Source: Prosthecobacter gellanilyticus
Lineage (GTDB): Bacteria; Verrucomicrobiota; Verrucomicrobiia; Verrucomicrobiales; Verrucomicrobiaceae
Direction: 5' to 3'
NCBI RefSeq assembly: GCF_007992435.1
Contig: NZ_BKAG01000001.1
Coordinates: 248,001 to 312,000, forward strand
DNA length: 64,000 nt
Shown: positions 24,459 through 33,697 of the stretch, piece by piece
How positions within the stretch are numbered: the first letter of the stretch is position 1
How the letters are laid out: the number at the start of each line of letters is the position of its first letter
Notes under the pieces: generated by a model
The model's input: the letters and a program-made list of their open reading frames with translations, nothing else
The model's database searches: none
What the model was told of the DNA's origin: nothing
Program-made: the position numbers and the translations under genes

Positions 24459-24731
24459 ATGACCAAAAGGACTCTCTCTGAATGGAGCCATGAAATCAAA
24501 ATCATTACAGCCTCTTCCGCACCTGTCTCTGCGTGCTGGACATGCCCTCACTGCACGCATTTTTTTGAGCTGACTGTCCGGGACACCGAGGAAGCTGCCG
24601 GTGGACTGGCCCGCCTGGCGTTCATGGATCACATGGAAAAACGTCATCATGACCATCTTCGCGGTGAATCGAAGCCCTATCCTTTCCGGACTCGATCTAA
24701 TCGCCAAAGCACCTTGGCGATTTCCTCCTGA
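24459..24731 (+). CDS. Small zinc-finger-like protein, copy 2
   Basis: A 90-residue protein, paralogue of the one at 22739-22972 on the opposite strand. It shares the opening (K-R-T-L-S-E-W), CPHC, and GLARLAFMDHMEKRH with the same H-x4-H spacing, so the CCHH zinc site is kept. After residue 68 the sequence (KPYPFRTRSNRQSTLAISS) has no counterpart in copy 1. The ATG follows no clear ribosome-binding site. Confidence 0.7.
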   Translation: MTKRTLSEWSHEIKIITASSAPVSACWTCPHCTHFFELTVRDTEEAAGGLARLAFMDHMEKRHHDHLRGESKPYPFRTRSNRQSTLAISS

Positions 24732-24992
24732 GATCAAGTTCGAGCACGGCTGTATCACAGCCACGCGAAGAGGCACGTGGGAACAGCTTCGTGCCTCTTC
24801 GCATCCATTTTCGAAGCTTGTGATTCGTTGTGAATGGGGGGTTTTCGCTTTCACTGACAAGAGGGGAGACCTGGCTTGCTAGCAAGGCCGGTCCCATTCT
24901 CTAAGGAGTATTGCGGACCGCGTCATGAGGTTTCAATCAAGGTAAGACCCGAAGGTGGCAGAGGCGCGAATAAATCCAAAACAAACCAGGCT

Positions 24993-25235
24993 ATGAATAC
25001 CGGTGCGGAATATCATCTGAGGTATGATGAGACGAGTGTTAAATGGATCTTAAACAGCCCAGGATCGGAGTTTTGGACTGAAAGCTATGGCTCGACCTCC
25101 AAAGCGCGGATGCTGGAGCTGGCGGCCAGCCATCTGGAAGGGACAGGATCATCGTTGCATGTGCATAGGTCGAACGGTCAGCTCGAAGAAGTCCTGATAT
25201 TTCCTCAGCTCGGAGAAGAGAAGACCGGGAGGTGA
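24993..25235 (+). CDS. Small DUF2188-like hypothetical protein
   Basis: 80 residues from ATG 24993 (MNTGAEYHLRYDETSVKWIL). It has the layout of DUF2188 proteins: an N-terminal beta strand with an aromatic residue, a helix (SKARMLELAASHLE), then the strand pair SLHVHRSNGQLEEVLIF. This similarity is weak and by pattern only. An upstream extension to 24876 is open but unlike the fold. Confidence 0.5.
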   Translation: MNTGAEYHLRYDETSVKWILNSPGSEFWTESYGSTSKARMLELAASHLEGTGSSLHVHRSNGQLEEVLIFPQLGEEKTGR

Positions 25236-25455
25236 GGTGGCCTAACCATCAAAAGCTGACGTCCGTCTAGCGATATAGGCCCAGACACGCAGACAATAAA
25301 GTCAAGCCCGTCCTAGTGTGCGCCGGCTCTTGGCATGTCCCATTCACGTTGCTGGGTGTGCGGCCTTTAACGTGGCGATGGCGAAGCGACTCCGGTAATT
25401 TGGCTGGGTGCGTTCCTCGACACGCTTCAGTATCTCCGCGTTGAGGTGAATCTGT

Positions 25456-28005
25456 TCACTTGTGTTTTGCCCTTTCGACCAAACTGGAAACCATCGTCAA
25501 AAGCTCCAGACTGTCAGCCGGCTTAGAAAGATGCATCTGAAAGCCGGCATTGATGGCTTTGATACGATCTTCAGTTCTTGTGTAAGCGCTGAGGGCAATA
25601 GCGGGAACCGACCGGCCTTTATCTTCTGGCAAAGCGCGAATCTTTTGAATTAACGTGTAACCATCTTCCTCCGGCATACCGATATCGCTGATGAGGATGT
25701 CAGGCACCACCTCATTCCATTGGTCTAGAGCTTGCCTCACCGAACCTGCTGTTCTTACCTTCGCCCCAGCTTTTGAGAGAACCACTAGCAAAAGGTTTCG
25801 GGCGTCCTCCTCATCATCAACAACAAGGACGGTGATGGAGTCGAGCGGTGGAAGGGGCGACACGAGACTTCCGGCACCCGGCACCCCAGGATGCCTCCGT
25901 TCGCCCTGATAAGGTTCGGGATGAAGAATAGCAAGAGGCAGCATTACGGTGAAAGTCGTGCCCAGATTCACTCCGGGGCTTTTGGCCCTGACAGTGCCGC
26001 CGTGAAGTTCTGCCAAGTGCTTCACAATCGCTAGACCCAGCCCTAAGCCACCATGCTTTCGTGTCGTGGTAGCATCCGCCTGACGGAAACGTTCGAAGAC
26101 ATGTGGCAAGAAGTCCGCGCTAATGCCTGCGCCATTATCAGTGACACTGACTTCAAGATGCGAGTTTACCCGCTCCAATACAATCTGAACCTTTCCGCCG
26201 ACGGGTGTGAACTTGATCGAATTACTCAACAGGTTCCAGAAGACCTGCTGCAAGCGGTTCGGATCGCCGGAGACAGGCTGAGCTAGCGGGTCCAGCACAG
26301 CCTCCAATTTGATGTTCTTAGCTTGTGCCGCAGGCCTCACTGTCTCGACGGCGGCTTCGATCAGCCCTGCAAGCTCAATGCGTTGCACATCCAACCGCAC
26401 CTTGCCTGACAGGATTCGGCTCATGTCGAGCAAGTCCTCAATGATTCGTGTCTGGGCGTTGGCATTACGGTCGATAACCTCAATGCCTTGTTTAACTTCG
26501 CTCGCGTCACATTCCCCAGAAAGCAGGAGCTGTGTCCAACCGAGGATGGATTGCAAGGGCGTGCGAAGTTCGTGCGACAGGGTAGCCAGAAACTCATCCT
26601 TCATGCGGCTCTGCTTTTGAGCTTCCTCAGCGGCAGCACGTGCATTCTCTGCACTCCTACGCTGTTCGGAGATGTCGCGAGACGTGGAGGTAAGCCGGGT
26701 TACGATATTTTGGTCATCACGCAAAGGGCTTATGATCACGTCCCACCATTTCGCTACACCTTTGGCGGTGGGGCATTCACCCTCAAACCGGCCTATTTCG
26801 CCTCGAGCCGCGGCTTGGATGGCAGTCCGAAGCGCCTTTCGCATCTCAGCGGGCCATAGATCTTCCCAAGGCTTGCCTTTTAGCGGCCCAAAATCTTCAA
26901 TATCGAAAAGGGCAAGCCCCGGCGGATTCATGGATATAATGTTTCCTTCCAGGTCCATCACAAGAATGCAATCGCCACTGCTGTTGAGGATGTTGGAGCT
27001 CATCTCTTCGCTCGCACGCAAAGCTGTTTCCATTACGTGCTGTTGCTCCAACTTGCCCTGCAGGTCGGCGTATAGCCTGGCGTTATCCATGGCTACGGCT
27101 GCGTATCCGGCGAGGGCATTCACCATTACCTCTGCTTTTTCAGTGAACCTGTCCGGCATTGGGTGCCCGTAGAACAAGCCGCCAATGACCTCACCGGACA
27201 TTGAGACCACGGAGGTAGCCAGATAGCTCGTGACAGGGAGATGGCCTGGCGGCATGCCATGATGGGGGGCCATTTGCCCGTAGCGGGGATCGTCCCGCAC
27301 ATTGCCAATTCTAACGCTCCCTTTCCCTTCAAATGTAGGGGCAAATATGGGTGTGTTACGCGGCATGCCGAATTTCTCGAATGCCTCACGGGGCGCGCCG
27401 GAAAGAGTATAAAGCATGAATGCCTCCTGCTCGGGACGTTTGACCGTGTAAAAGAATGCTCCGAAAGCGGCACCACTCATTTCTCGGCCCGCGTCGGTGA
27501 CTAGTTGAACCAGTTTTTCCAGGTCATGCTCCGCGGTCAGAGCGCTACCAAGTCTGTTTAGCATTTCGAGGCTGGCACGATAGTCCTGCATTTCCTGCTC
27601 CCACATTTTGCGGCCGGAGATATCCCTGGCGACCTTTGACGCCCCCACGATAGCGCCATCGTTGTTGCGCACTGGTGAGATTGTCAGTGACACATCAATC
27701 CGTGTGCCATCTTTGCGAAGGCGCTGGGTGTCGAAGTGTTCCACACGCTCACCTCTGTGTAGCTTTTGAAGGATCTGGGGCTCCTCATCTTGCCGGTCAG
27801 GGGGAATCAGCTTGGTGACTGACTGTCCCACAATTTCGTCGGCAGAATAACCAAAAAGTCTTTCCGCACCTTTGTTCCAGCTGGTGATGATACCTTCTAG
27901 ATTCTTACTGACTATAGCATCATCGGAGGAATCAATAATAGCCGAAAGAAGGTGTTCGGGGGAAATGAACATGGTGCCCGCAGGCGTAGGTGGAAGCGAA
28001 CCCAT
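25456..28005 (-). CDS. Soluble hybrid histidine kinase: PAS-GAF-PAS-HisKA-HATPase-REC
   Basis: An 849-residue sensor kinase with no membrane segments. Domain order: PAS (about 16-135), GAF (about 145-315), PAS (about 335-450), dimerisation domain with phospho-acceptor His478 in LATLSHELRTPL, ATPase with NLLSNSIKF, DNGAG and GLGLGLAIVKHL (about 575-695), and a C-terminal receiver with acidic pair Asp730/731, phospho-acceptor Asp774 and Lys828. It should sense a cytoplasmic small molecule, redox or light cue through its PAS/GAF domains and pass phosphate onward. There is no adjacent output regulator. The same HisKA-HATPase-REC half occurs in the kinase at 35685-39470. Confidence 0.93.
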   Translation of the reverse strand: MGSLPPTPAGTMFISPEHLLSAIIDSSDDAIVSKNLEGIITSWNKGAERLFGYSADEIVGQSVTKLIPPDRQDEEPQILQKLHRGERVEHFDTQRLRKDGTRIDVSLTISPVRNNDGAIVGASKVARDISGRKMWEQEMQDYRASLEMLNRLGSALTAEHDLEKLVQLVTDAGREMSGAAFGAFFYTVKRPEQEAFMLYTLSGAPREAFEKFGMPRNTPIFAPTFEGKGSVRIGNVRDDPRYGQMAPHHGMPPGHLPVTSYLATSVVSMSGEVIGGLFYGHPMPDRFTEKAEVMVNALAGYAAVAMDNARLYADLQGKLEQQHVMETALRASEEMSSNILNSSGDCILVMDLEGNIISMNPPGLALFDIEDFGPLKGKPWEDLWPAEMRKALRTAIQAAARGEIGRFEGECPTAKGVAKWWDVIISPLRDDQNIVTRLTSTSRDISEQRRSAENARAAAEEAQKQSRMKDEFLATLSHELRTPLQSILGWTQLLLSGECDASEVKQGIEVIDRNANAQTRIIEDLLDMSRILSGKVRLDVQRIELAGLIEAAVETVRPAAQAKNIKLEAVLDPLAQPVSGDPNRLQQVFWNLLSNSIKFTPVGGKVQIVLERVNSHLEVSVTDNGAGISADFLPHVFERFRQADATTTRKHGGLGLGLAIVKHLAELHGGTVRAKSPGVNLGTTFTVMLPLAILHPEPYQGERRHPGVPGAGSLVSPLPPLDSITVLVVDDEEDARNLLLVVLSKAGAKVRTAGSVRQALDQWNEVVPDILISDIGMPEEDGYTLIQKIRALPEDKGRSVPAIALSAYTRTEDRIKAINAGFQMHLSKPADSLELLTMVSSLVERAKHK

Positions 28006-28344
28006 ATGTTGTTTTATGGTCTGCGGGCAATAGTATCAACGTCAATTGCTATCGGAAAACTACCTGATCCGCACGTCAGCAAGTGCACTCCTTATGCTTT
28101 TGACGCCGTCGAGTTGAAAATCCTTCACCTTGCTTACACTTAGCGCCATGGCTTGTGCATGTGTTCGGTCCATCAACTGCCCGTTTGCATGGCCATCTGA
28201 AGACGCCATTATCCCTCCTGAGGTTGCCCAACAAACGCATCAAGGGTGGGCGCACAGCTTTTCCATGCGTAATACCCCACATCGAGCGGCACACATCAAG
28301 GCCAAGCGTCGACCACATCGGCATTGAGCTCTGTGCTTCACAGT
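28006..28344. other. Intergenic stretch, no gene seen
   Basis: About 340 bp upstream of the hybrid kinase and downstream of the small protein at 28345-28659. The short ORFs here look random, and no repeat or hairpin stands out. It should contain the kinase promoter. Confidence 0.4.
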
Positions 28345-28659
28345 TTACCCGGGTTCGCCCAAGTCATCCAGCGCTTTGCAGTTTTCACGTCCATAGTCGC
28401 AGCATTGACCGTCGCCAATAGCCCGCGTCAGAGCAGCACTAAATCCCGGACGACTACGCGCTTCGACAACGGCGGTTAAACGCCGCGCCCAGAGTGCGAG
28501 GGCATGCTCGGGATCTTTTCTCAGTTCCTTCGCGAGCGTATCCACATCATAGGACTCGCTGTAAACAGGAAGGCCCCCGACCTCTACGGAATATCGAACA
28601 ATGACGGGGGTTGATTTGGGAACAGGCTTTGTGGCAGTGAAGAGGCCGACGTCAGGCAT
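28345..28659 (-). CDS. Small hypothetical protein downstream of catalase
   Basis: About 104 residues from an ATG at 28659 (MPDVGLFTATKPVPKSTPVI). A GTG at 28725 would overlap the end of the catalase gene by 29 bases and is also possible. It has an N-terminal beta-like strand pair (VIVRYSVEVGGLPVYSESY), a helical middle (VDTLAKELRKDPEHALALWA) and a C-terminus with a Cys pair (GDGQCCDYGRENC). The family is not recognised. Its position suggests that it is translated with katE. Confidence 0.45.
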   Translation of the reverse strand: MPDVGLFTATKPVPKSTPVIVRYSVEVGGLPVYSESYDVDTLAKELRKDPEHALALWARRLTAVVEARSRPGFSAALTRAIGDGQCCDYGRENCKALDDLGEPG

Positions 28660-28696
28660 ATGCGTGGTGGTTGGGAATGATTGGATGGAAGGTGGC

Positions 28697-30844
28697 TCAG
28701 CCGCGTGGACGGACAGCAGGCTCACGCCCCCAGATGCGACCGTTTTTAGCAGCCTGGATAAAGTCCCCAGTTTCTTGTCCGACTTCGATGGTTCCTTCGT
28801 CAGCTTTGACACCTGCAGCATCGAGCAGCGGCCTGGCGTCCGGGGAATAGCCGAGGACTTTGCAGTGGCTGAAAGCATCACTCACCCAGTCCACCGCCGT
28901 TTTATCGGCGGCGAGCTGATCGCTGCTTTCCTTGGAAGAGAGGATCACGACAGCGTCAAACAGCACGGAGGGGGCGCCAGAAAGGGCCATGTCTGCTTGC
29001 ACCACCTTCTCCTCGCCATCCTTGGCACCACCGACCTTCGGTGAGATGACGGCGAGCACGGCCTTTTCCGCTGCGGCACTCTTCCGGAGGGCGGCGAGGG
29101 CTGCGGCATTAAAGCCATCTGCCACCAGCACGCCGATTTTTCTGCCCGCCAGGATCTTGGGGGCCTTGCCCAGAATGCTAAGCGAGGGAGACGGGGGCAG
29201 ATCATGGGCAGGAACAGCCGGCTTGAGGGTCTCACTAGTCTCCTTCATGCCGAGCCCTGCGGCCACTCCGGAATGCAGCGTGGCGTCCACCTGTGCGAGG
29301 TGGGCCAGCATGCGGACACGGACCTCCTTGGATTGCACCTTGGACAATTCAAACGTGAAGGCATTGATGATGTGCCGCTGCTCTGTCTCATTCTGGGAGC
29401 GGAAGAACAGGCGTGCCTGCGAGTAGTGATCCCCAAAGGTTTCCGAGCGCTTGCGCACCTTGGGTCCCGTCATCTCCTCAGGCGCAGAAATGAATCCTTG
29501 GGCGGGATTTTCGCGGGGGCCTTTGCCGCCATCTAGCGAGTTGGGTTCATAGGCTACGCGGCCTTTGGGCACCATGGTCTGATGCATGCCATCGCGCTGG
29601 AAGTTGGTGCCGAAGCCCATGGGACAGCCTTTAGGCTGGTTGATGGGCAACTGATGAAAATTAGGTCCGCCCAGCCGCGAAAGCTGCGTGTCCTGATACG
29701 AGAAGAGCCGACCTTGCAGGAGGGGATCATTGGTGAACTCGATGCCGGGCACCAGATTTGTCGGCAGGAAGGCGATCTGTTCAGTCTCGGCGAAGAAGTT
29801 GTCGGGATTCCGATTGAGCACCAGCTTCCCGACGATGCGCAGCGGCACGATCTCCTCTGGCACCAGTTTCGTGGGATCCAGCAGATCAAATTCCAGCTTG
29901 GCTGCCGTCGCGTCGTCGATCACCTGCAAACCGAGTTCATATTCAGGGAAATCCCCGCGCTCGATAGCCTCCCAAAGATCTTTACGGTGAAAGTCGGGGT
30001 CCTTGCCATTGATCTTCGTGGCCTCATCCCAGAGGACGGATTGCACGCCGAGCTTCGGCCGCCAGTGAAACTTAACAAAGGACGCCACCCCTTTGGCATT
30101 GATGAGGCGGAAGGTATGCACCCCAAAGCCCTCCATCATGCGGTAGGAGCGCGGCAGCGCGCGGTCACTCATCACCCACATCAGCATGTGGTTGATCTCC
30201 GGCATGAGGGACGCGAAGTCCCAGAAGGTGTCATGGGCGGAGGCCGCCTGCGGGATGCCGTTGTGCGGCTCCGGCTTCACGGCATGCACCAGGTCTGGGA
30301 ACTTCATCGCGTCCTGGATGAAGAAGACGGGGATGTTGTTCCCCACGAGATCGTAGTTTCCCTCCTTGGTGTAGAACTTCACCGCGAACCCGCGAACATC
30401 GCGAGCCAGATCGGCAGAGCCGCGCTCACCCGCCACCGTGGAAAAGCGCACGAAGACTTCTGTCTTCTTCGCGGGGTCCTGCAAAAAGGCAGCCTTGGTG
30501 ATGTCTGCCTGAGACTCGTAGCACTGGAAATATCCGTGCGCCCCTGAGCCGCGTGCATGCACTATGCGCTCCGGGATGCGCTCATGGTCGAAGTGCTGCA
30601 TCTTCTCGCGGAAAATGAAGTCCTCCAGCAGCACCGGTCCCCGAACGCCTGCCTTGAGCTGGTTTTGATTGTCCGCGACGGGCAGGCCATGATTGGTCGT
30701 TAGGGTTCCTTCTTCCTTGGCTTCCGCCGTCCGCTTTTCAGACTTGGGTTTCGTCGTGGCCGTGGCTTGTGCCTGGGCGTGAACCTGGTGACTCAGGCCG
30801 AGGCATAGGACGGACAGGAGGGCAGTGGAGAAAAGAGAGTTCAT
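28697..30844 (-). CDS. katE: Exported large-subunit (KatE/HPII-type) catalase
   Basis: A 715-residue clade 2 catalase that converts hydrogen peroxide to water and oxygen. Heme and active-site features: RIVHARGSGAHGYF with the catalytic His, VGNNIPVFFIQDAMKFPDLV with the active-site Asn, and the heme-ligand Tyr in RLFSYQDTQLSRLG. The C-terminal domain from about residue 555 (LAGRKIGVLVADGFN) is the flavodoxin-like extension of HPII-type enzymes. The N-terminus is a signal peptide (MNSLFSTALLSVLCLGLSHQ then VHAQA), so the enzyme is likely periplasmic, unlike cytoplasmic E. coli KatE. The ATG has a good GGGAG ribosome-binding site. It is divergent from the ECF sigma factor gene 298 bp away. Confidence 0.95.
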   Translation of the reverse strand: MNSLFSTALLSVLCLGLSHQVHAQAQATATTKPKSEKRTAEAKEEGTLTTNHGLPVADNQNQLKAGVRGPVLLEDFIFREKMQHFDHERIPERIVHARGSGAHGYFQCYESQADITKAAFLQDPAKKTEVFVRFSTVAGERGSADLARDVRGFAVKFYTKEGNYDLVGNNIPVFFIQDAMKFPDLVHAVKPEPHNGIPQAASAHDTFWDFASLMPEINHMLMWVMSDRALPRSYRMMEGFGVHTFRLINAKGVASFVKFHWRPKLGVQSVLWDEATKINGKDPDFHRKDLWEAIERGDFPEYELGLQVIDDATAAKLEFDLLDPTKLVPEEIVPLRIVGKLVLNRNPDNFFAETEQIAFLPTNLVPGIEFTNDPLLQGRLFSYQDTQLSRLGGPNFHQLPINQPKGCPMGFGTNFQRDGMHQTMVPKGRVAYEPNSLDGGKGPRENPAQGFISAPEEMTGPKVRKRSETFGDHYSQARLFFRSQNETEQRHIINAFTFELSKVQSKEVRVRMLAHLAQVDATLHSGVAAGLGMKETSETLKPAVPAHDLPPSPSLSILGKAPKILAGRKIGVLVADGFNAAALAALRKSAAAEKAVLAVISPKVGGAKDGEEKVVQADMALSGAPSVLFDAVVILSSKESSDQLAADKTAVDWVSDAFSHCKVLGYSPDARPLLDAAGVKADEGTIEVGQETGDFIQAAKNGRIWGREPAVRPRG

Positions 30845-31142
30845 GGTGACTCCCTTTCGCGCCTCGTGACCCTTCGCGTGTGTCTATTCAGTCGCGCTGA
30901 TGATGACTAGGCTTGAATGAGTCCGAGGCCTGATGGGAAGGGGTAGTTTAAAGGGTAAAGTCAAGATCTTCCCGCACTATGAATAACAAGACGTAGGTTA
31001 CGGAAGAAGGGCTAGAAATTGTCTCGCGCGTCCCGCAGTGAATTTGGAATGGGGTTTGTAACCTATCAGGTGATCCCCGATTCGCCGAAAAGGGTGGTCT
31101 AAGGTTGAGGGCGTTTTCGGTAACATTAACGATTCTCTTACT

Positions 31143-31766
31143 ATGAACACCACCTGCCCGTCTTCAGCTGCTCTGGAATCGTCCGCCGGTTTAATGCCAA
31201 GTGACGAGGAGTTGTTGTGTGCTATTCAGGAACGCGACGAACTAGCGATGCAAGTGCTCTTGAGACGCCATCAAACATTGTTGAAAAGCGTAATCTCAAG
31301 AATCGTCGGCAGTGATGCTGCAACAGACGACGCCCTCCAGGATACATTGTTGGACATCTGGCGCTCTTCGCACCATTATTCGATGAACAAGGGGAAGGCG
31401 GTGGCTTGGATCACAACCCTCGCTAAACGGCGTGCCATTGACTACGTGCGCCGAACTGCCACCTATAACTCTCTCAAAGATCGCGCGAAGGTGGAAACCA
31501 AGATACATTTAACTGCTTCCAATGTCGGTAGCGACTGTGAAGATGTGGATCTGAGCCAAGCCCTTCAACAGAACATTCGTTTGTTACCAGCGGCACAGCA
31601 GGAAGTCATCCATTTGGCTTTCCTCCAGGGAATGAGCCAGCGTGAAGTGGCGGCAGCGATACATCTTCCGTTGGGAACGGTAAAGACACGCATCGAACTT
31701 GGCCTCAAGAAACTTCGTTCGGCCTTCCGCACCAGACATGCAATGCACACTCTTCAGGCGGCGTGA
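31143..31766 (+). CDS. ECF-type RNA polymerase sigma factor
   Basis: A 207-residue sigma-70 family factor with region 2 (MQVLLRRHQTLLKSVISRIV to DALQDTLLDIWRS, with WITTLAKRRAIDYVRR) and region 4 (LPAAQQEVIHLAFLQGMSQR, then HLPLGTVKTRI helix-turn-helix). It lacks regions 1 and 3, as ECF factors do. The layout is similar to SigK-like ECF factors, but no anti-sigma gene follows: the next gene, 220 bp away, is on the opposite strand. Target promoters are unknown; the neighbouring catalase is a candidate. Confidence 0.9.
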   Translation: MNTTCPSSAALESSAGLMPSDEELLCAIQERDELAMQVLLRRHQTLLKSVISRIVGSDAATDDALQDTLLDIWRSSHHYSMNKGKAVAWITTLAKRRAIDYVRRTATYNSLKDRAKVETKIHLTASNVGSDCEDVDLSQALQQNIRLLPAAQQEVIHLAFLQGMSQREVAAAIHLPLGTVKTRIELGLKKLRSAFRTRHAMHTLQAA

Positions 31767-31986
31767 TTAGAGGCAGGGCTGCTGCCGGAGCAGAGAGCGC
31801 GAAACATTGCGGTGCGATGAGCCGTCAGACACTCCTGTCCTTGGGTGTTGAGTTTGAAAAAGGGTAGGCATGTCATCAAAATATCTTCGCTAGTTCGCCC
31901 ATGTCTATTAAACGAACGTGTGGATATGGTGGACTCGCTGCCAGTGTGTTCCATGATGCTAGATAGGGATGTGTTATATGTGTTGT

Positions 31987-32298
31987 CTAAAGACGCAATA
32001 TAGGGAGTGCTCTAACCATGATGTCCTTTTGCTGGAAGTGCGACATCAGAACAATTCGATACTGAGCCCACCATGCTGGATCGAGCTCATCTACTACTGC
32101 TTCATACATCACCATCTCATCACGCGTTTCGTCGCCTGCATCCTTCCAACGTCCTTCTGCTGGAGCTTGAACATAAGCTGTCACGCCGCCAAACTCATGA
32201 GTCAGTTTCGCTTTAACCTGCTCATGCAGTTCTCCCGGTAGCGGCTCATGTTGATTGTCGAACAGCGGTAGGAGGATCTGAACAAGATGGTGGGACAT
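31987..32298 (-). CDS. Small conserved hypothetical protein
   Basis: A 103-residue soluble protein. The opening MSHHLVQILLPLFDNQHEPL, the middle KLTHEFGGVTAYVQAPAEG and the end AWWAQYRIVLMSHFQQ form a pattern that I associate with a widespread small protein of unknown function found next to redox and antibiotic-response genes. No catalytic residues are known. It is convergent with the sigma factor and divergent from the alcohol dehydrogenase. Confidence 0.65.
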   Translation of the reverse strand: MSHHLVQILLPLFDNQHEPLPGELHEQVKAKLTHEFGGVTAYVQAPAEGRWKDAGDETRDEMVMYEAVVDELDPAWWAQYRIVLMSHFQQKDIMVRALPILRL

Positions 32299-32411
32299 AC
32301 GGCAACAACGTGGAGAAACATCCCAGATTGTTAAGGTGAAAGGATGTCTTTATCATCGGGAGACAGCCCAGGGAGCACCATGGAAGTCGGCAGAATCGAT
32401 AAACAGGCACT

Positions 32412-33599
32412 ATGAAAGCCGCCGTTTACCACCGTCCTGGGAAGATCAGCATCGACAACGTGGAGGATCCGAAGATCGAGGATGTCCAGGATGCCATCGT
32501 CCGTGTCACTGCCACTGCCATTTGTGGATCTGATCTGCATATCTACAATGGATTCACCCCGCAGCTGAAGCCGCTGGTGATGGGGCATGAATTCATGGGG
32601 ATCGTGGAGGATGTGGGTAGTGGAGTCACGAAGTTGAAGCGCGGGGACCGTGTGATCGTGCCCTTCCCGATCGCCTGCGGCGGTTGCTTCTTCTGCAATC
32701 ACAACCTGCCGGGAGCCTGCGAGCACTCCAACCCTGGCAAATACGGCCCGGAAGGTGGACTTCTGAAAGAGAAGGGCGGCGGCATGTTTGGTTATACCGA
32801 TCTCTATGGCGGCTATGATGGCGGCCAGGCGGAGTATGTGCGGGTGCCGTATGCGAACTTTGGCCCGAGGCTGGCACCTTCCGGCTTCTCAGATGACGAG
32901 GTGCTTTTCCTGACAGATATTTTCCCCACGGGCTTCAGCGCGGTGGAGTGGGGCGGTGTGAAGGGCGGCGAGACGGTGGCGGTCTTTGGCTGCGGGCCGG
33001 TGGGCCTGATGGCGCAGAAGGTGGCCTGGGCGCGCGGGGCGAAGCGCGTGATCGGCGTGGACCTGGAAAACTATCGCCTGCAAATGGCGCGTGAAGCCTG
33101 CGGGTCCGAGACGATCAACCTGCATGATGTGGATCCGGTGGAGGCCATCCGTGACATGACGGAGGGCCGCGGCGCGGATGTGTGCATCGATGCAGTGGGC
33201 CAGGAGGCAGAGCGTAGCATCTGGCAGCGCATTGCCAACATCGTGCACATGGAGGTGGGAAGCCTGAATGCCTTCCGTATGTGTCTGAGCGCGGTGCGCC
33301 GCGGCGGGGTGGTAAGCGTCGTCGGCGTGTATGCAGTCCCATATGACAACTTTCCGTTAGGCCAGATTTTTGACAAGGGCATCACTCTGCGCTTCGGCCA
33401 GGCCCCCGTGCATGCGTGCATCGACGACCTGCTGCAGTGGGTGGAGAACAAGCGCATCCGGCTGGATGACATTATCACCCACAAGCTGACGCTGGATGAG
33501 GCTCCGCATGCCTATGACATCTTCAACCGCAAGCAGGACGGCTGCGTGAAGGTGGTCATGTATCCGGGCCAGAGCAAGGCCGCCGCCGCTGAGATCTGA
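32412..33599 (+). CDS. Zinc-dependent alcohol dehydrogenase (formaldehyde dehydrogenase-like MDR)
   Basis: A 395-residue medium-chain dehydrogenase. Catalytic zinc ligands are Cys38, His59 and Glu60 (VMGHEF); structural zinc ligands are Cys89, 92, 95 and 103. The NAD(P) Rossmann motif is VFGCGPVGLMAQKV. The length and the insert after residue 105 (GPEGGLLKEKGGGMFGYTDL) match the glutathione-independent formaldehyde dehydrogenase/threonine dehydrogenase-like subgroup common in soil bacteria. The substrate is not determined. It is followed after 98 bp by two SDR genes in the same direction, so a redox detoxification operon is likely. Confidence 0.92.
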   Translation: MKAAVYHRPGKISIDNVEDPKIEDVQDAIVRVTATAICGSDLHIYNGFTPQLKPLVMGHEFMGIVEDVGSGVTKLKRGDRVIVPFPIACGGCFFCNHNLPGACEHSNPGKYGPEGGLLKEKGGGMFGYTDLYGGYDGGQAEYVRVPYANFGPRLAPSGFSDDEVLFLTDIFPTGFSAVEWGGVKGGETVAVFGCGPVGLMAQKVAWARGAKRVIGVDLENYRLQMAREACGSETINLHDVDPVEAIRDMTEGRGADVCIDAVGQEAERSIWQRIANIVHMEVGSLNAFRMCLSAVRRGGVVSVVGVYAVPYDNFPLGQIFDKGITLRFGQAPVHACIDDLLQWVENKRIRLDDIITHKLTLDEAPHAYDIFNRKQDGCVKVVMYPGQSKAAAAEI

Positions 33600-33697
33600 A
33601 CTTCCGACGCCTGCGTCTGATCTCTCATCCGTCCTTGATCCTCAATCCCCCCCCTATCCCTCACTCCTCCTTTCATATCCTTCATCACCTGCTTCCT

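Noticed and set aside
24050..24505. 151-codon minus ORF containing MKTAAELAQDFF
   Set aside because: It overlaps the DUF6766-like coding part on the other strand, and only the short internal piece looks protein-like.
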